Positions 15,398-17,768 of a stretch of DNA of 17,768 nucleotides are shown one piece after another. The position numbers were made by a program, and so were the translations under genes. Position 1 is the first letter of the stretch. Each line of letters opens with the position of its first letter. The DNA lies in the NCBI GenBank assembly GCA_002420085.1, contig DIHI01000151.1, positions 26,425 through 44,192 of the forward strand, given 5' to 3'. Source of the stretch: Lysobacterales bacterium UBA5700 (GTDB lineage Bacteria; Pseudomonadota; Gammaproteobacteria; Xanthomonadales; Xanthomonadaceae). Under the pieces are notes generated by a model. It searched no databases. It was not told the origin of the DNA and worked only from the letters and a program-made list of their open reading frames with translations.

Positions 15398-16768
15398 TCA
15401 GTTCGGATAGCGCATCCGCAGCAATTCGAACAGCGCCCGCAGGCCCTGGGCTTCACCGCCGGCCGGGTGGCCGGGACGGTCACCATCGCACCAGGCGTAG
15501 ACATCGACATGCAGCCAGGGAACGCCGTCCGGCACGAAGTGCTGGAGGTAGAGCGCCGCCGTGATCGACCCGGCCATCCGCGACGCCCCGGAATTGGCCA
15601 GATCGGCGATGCCGCTCTTGAGATAGCGCCGATAGGGACGCCACAGCGGTAGCCGCCAGAGCGGATCACGGCTGCGTTCGCCTGCGGCCAGGCAATCGGC
15701 AGCCAGACGTTCATCGTTGCAGTACAGCACCGGCAGGTCCGGACCCAGCGCGATTCGGGCGGCACCGGTCAGGGTCGCGAAATCGATCATCAGATCGGGC
15801 TTCGCCTCACCGGCATAGGTCAGGGCATCACACAGGATCACCCGCCCCTCGGCATCGGTGTTGTCGATCTCGACCCGCACGCCGGCCCGGGTGGCGAGCA
15901 CCTCGCCCGGTCGATAGGCATCCGGACCGATGGCGTTCTCGACCGCCGGCACCAGCAGCCGCACGCGGACCGGCAGCCGCTGTTCGAGGATCAGGCGCGC
16001 CAGCGCAATCGCATGGGCGGCACCGCCCATGTCCTTCTTCATGTTGCGCATGCCCGACGACACCTTGATGTCCAGGCCGCCGGTATCGAAACACACGCCC
16101 TTGCCGACCACGGCCACCAGCGGATGCTCGGGCAGGCCCCATTCCAGTTCGAGCAGGCGCGGTGCCCGATGGCTGGCCCGGCCGACCGCATGGATCGCCG
16201 GAAAGCCCTGCACCAGCAAGTCCTCACCGACGATCACCCGGAACCGCGCCGCGTGCTGCTCGGCCAGTGCCCGCACGGTCGCCTCCAACTCGGCCGGCCC
16301 CATGTCCTGGGTCGGAGTATTGACCAGATCGCGAACCTGACGGCTGGCCTCGACCAGCCCGAGCACTGCCTGGTGGGCTTCCGGCAGGATCGCCAGCCGT
16401 GCCGGCGCCCGCTCCGCCGTGCGGTAGCGATCGAAGCGGTAGCCGCCGAGGCCCCAACCCAGGCAGACGACATCGGCATCCAGCCCGGTCGAATCGACAA
16501 GTCGGTAATCCCCCTCCGGCAGGCTGGACGGCAGCACCGCCAGCGCATGCGGATCGGCGCGGTCCTCGACACAGGCGAATGCCGCCCCACTCCCGGTGGA
16601 CTCGGTCAGCACCGCCCAGGCCCCGGGCTTGCCGGTAAAGCCCTGTGCCACCAGTCGGGCCCGGCGATCGACCGGGATCCGATCGGGCCAATCACCAGGC
16701 TCGATCAGGGTCAAGGGAATGGCAGCGGCCGCAGCATCCAGCGGCAGAAAGCAATCAGGCAGACTCAT
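15398..16768 (-). CDS. Leucyl aminopeptidase family protein (peptidase M17)
   Basis: The 456-residue cytosolic enzyme should remove N-terminal residues from peptides using two metal ions. The M17 active site is complete and correctly spaced. Metal ligands are K223, D228, D246, D305 and E307; catalytic residues are K235 and R309. They lie in VGKGVCFDTGGLDIK, MKKDMGGAAHA and the signature NTDAEGRVILCDAL, whose usual Leu is Val here. The N-terminal domain (1 to about 140) is short and divergent from E. coli PepA, more like the smaller PepB-like members. The start ATG at 16768 overlaps the TGA of the HAD gene (ATGA), which favours it over the longer upstream frame. Which peptides it prefers cannot be told from the sequence. 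Confidence 0.95.
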   Translation of the reverse strand: MSLPDCFLPLDAAAAAIPLTLIEPGDWPDRIPVDRRARLVAQGFTGKPGAWAVLTESTGSGAAFACVEDRADPHALAVLPSSLPEGDYRLVDSTGLDADVVCLGWGLGGYRFDRYRTAERAPARLAILPEAHQAVLGLVEASRQVRDLVNTPTQDMGPAELEATVRALAEQHAARFRVIVGEDLLVQGFPAIHAVGRASHRAPRLLELEWGLPEHPLVAVVGKGVCFDTGGLDIKVSSGMRNMKKDMGGAAHAIALARLILEQRLPVRVRLLVPAVENAIGPDAYRPGEVLATRAGVRVEIDNTDAEGRVILCDALTYAGEAKPDLMIDFATLTGAARIALGPDLPVLYCNDERLAADCLAAGERSRDPLWRLPLWRPYRRYLKSGIADLANSGASRMAGSITAALYLQHFVPDGVPWLHVDVYAWCDGDRPGHPAGGEAQGLRALFELLRMRYPN

Positions 16769-17478
16769 GCATGGGTCCGAAGGGCAGGGACAGAGGGCAA
16801 AAGCCGATCGGCGAGTTCGGCCAGACTCCGGCATTCGAGCGTCGGCGGCGTATCGGGGTAGGGCCAGGGCTTGCCGTCGCGGTTGATCCAGGCTGTCGCC
16901 AGACCCGCAGCCAGCGCACCACAGACATCGGTATCGGGATCATCGCCGACGTGCAACACCTGCTCGGGCATCACCCCGAGCCGCGTGCAGGCCGCGTGGA
17001 AGATGCATGGGCTTGGCTTGGCCGCGCCATGATCGCGGGCACTCAGGCTGAACACGAAATGCGTGTGCAAGCCAATCCGCGTGATATCGGCATTGCCATT
17101 GGTCAGCGCCGCCAGCGGCCAGGCACGCGACAGACGATCCAGCGCCTCCGGCACATCCGGATACAGATCGACCCGATTGCGCGCCTCGAAGAACACCGCA
17201 TAGGCCGCCTCGACCGCCGACTCGCCACCGTGCTCGGCAAACACGATCTCCAGCGCACACCGCCGCAGCGCACTCGGATCATGTGCCAGATCGGGGCGCT
17301 CAGCCAGCACCCGCGCACGCAATTCCCGCATCGCCGCGATCGGCCAGCGCTGGCCGGTCTCCGGATGATGCCGACACAGCCACTCGTGCAATGCCTGCTC
17401 GGCACGTTCGATGACCGGCCAGATCGGCCAGAGCGTATCGTCGAGGTCCAGGGTCAGCGCGAGCGGTCGAGTATGCAC
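16765..17478 (-). CDS. HAD-superfamily hydrolase, YigB-like
   Basis: The 237-residue protein has all four HAD motifs. Motif I is DLDDT with nucleophile D11 and general acid D13, motif II is LTNGN with T126, motif III is K154 in AAKPSP, and motif IV is GDDPDTD (178-184). A helical C1-type cap lies between motifs I and II (about 20-105). The best match in overall shape is the YigB/GS1-type group of small-molecule phosphatases, for which FMN and related sugar-phosphate substrates are known; the substrate here is not predictable. The start is a GTG at 17478 placed nine residues before motif I, since no ATG exists upstream in frame. The gene overlaps the aminopeptidase start by 4 nt, so the two form a coupled pair. 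Confidence 0.92.
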   Translation of the reverse strand: MHTRPLALTLDLDDTLWPIWPVIERAEQALHEWLCRHHPETGQRWPIAAMRELRARVLAERPDLAHDPSALRRCALEIVFAEHGGESAVEAAYAVFFEARNRVDLYPDVPEALDRLSRAWPLAALTNGNADITRIGLHTHFVFSLSARDHGAAKPSPCIFHAACTRLGVMPEQVLHVGDDPDTDVCGALAAGLATAWINRDGKPWPYPDTPPTLECRSLAELADRLLPSVPALRTHA

Positions 17479-17768
17479 GCCGCCAATCTTACCAGCCCAT
17501 CGCAGAATGTCGGGCAGAGGTTGCGACCCAATCCATTCAAATCAAGCCGATTCGCTCGGTAACACGGCCTTCGAGTCATCGACTCGCATGGCCCCTCGCC
17601 GCACCACCCCCACGTAGCACCCAGCTTCGACCTCTGTTCTCGAAGCTCGGCAGGATGCTCGGCAGGTGCTCTCGATGGTGGCAACGATGGCGAGCGGTCC
17701 GACGCGACACAGCGTCGGATGGCGGCAGCAACGAATTCCCCGGACACCACATCCGCTCCATCGGCACT
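17479..17768. other. Right-end stretch without a recognised gene
   Basis: This 290-bp stretch contains the HAD promoter and then no frame I can recognise. Three small structures are visible: CGAGTC-ATC-GACTCG (17572-17586), a direct repeat of GCTCGGCAGG (17645-17654 and 17657-17666), and TCCGACGC-gacaca-GCGTCGGA (17698-17719), an 8-bp hairpin. A plus-strand frame from the ATG at 17719 (MAAATNSPDTTSAPSA) runs open to the edge and could be the start of a gene, but has no clear ribosome-binding site. Confidence 0.4.
17486..17513 (-). promoter_or_regulatory. Putative promoter of the HAD-aminopeptidase pair
   Basis: On the minus strand CCGACA (17513-17508), a 16-nt spacer and TAAGAT (17491-17486) precede the GTG start by 7 nt. 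Both boxes match the consensus at 4 of 6 positions. As with ctpA and ybeD, transcription would begin at or beside the start codon, and no Shine-Dalgarno sequence is present. Confidence 0.4.

Noticed and set aside
1..17768. Frequent CGATCG/GATCGG words as a possible repeat family
   Set aside because: They occur mostly inside genes as common codon pairs such as GCG-ATC-GCC and are not spaced or flanked in a constant way.

Overview
The window is 17.8 kb of GC-rich DNA packed with conserved chromosomal genes. The gene content and order point to a gammaproteobacterium, most likely of the Xanthomonadales/Lysobacterales type; this is an inference, because no rRNA or other phylogenetic marker is present. 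The clues are a gpmI-envC-ctpA block, a ybeD(DUF493)-lipB-lipA block, Prc with a long C-terminal extension, RarD and an M17 aminopeptidase. No tRNA, rRNA, CRISPR array, transposase, integrase or phage gene was seen.

Left end (1-1135): the start of a minus-strand lipoprotein gene runs off the window, and its N-terminus resembles M28-type peptidases. Next to it is a small exported minus-strand protein made of seven VNG repeats. A 139-bp divergent promoter region follows. Plus-strand block (1136-9919): gpmI (glycolysis), envC (activator of amidases that split the septal wall) and ctpA (S41 periplasmic protease) form one block. DUF493/ybeD, lipB and lipA, which make the lipoyl cofactor, come next. 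The large tail-specific protease prc closes the block.

Minus-strand block (9975-17478), in transcription order from the right: a HAD phosphatase-like gene overlaps an M17 leucyl aminopeptidase. After a 177-bp gap come an HlyD/MacA-type adaptor, a MacB/LolD-type ATPase, two different FtsX-like permeases and finally rarD. The ABC genes look like one tripartite exporter operon with a split, two-subunit permease. Three ATGA overlaps and one 1-nt junction suggest translational coupling. The last 290 bp hold only small inverted and direct repeats.

Most of the window is housekeeping. I see no convincing new defence, mobile or biosynthetic system. The parts most worth a second look are: the VNG-repeat protein; identical sigma70-like promoters placed so that transcription should begin on the start codon of ctpA and of ybeD (with a weaker version at the HAD gene); a long inverted repeat that runs into the ybeD promoter; and the four-gene exporter coupled to rarD.
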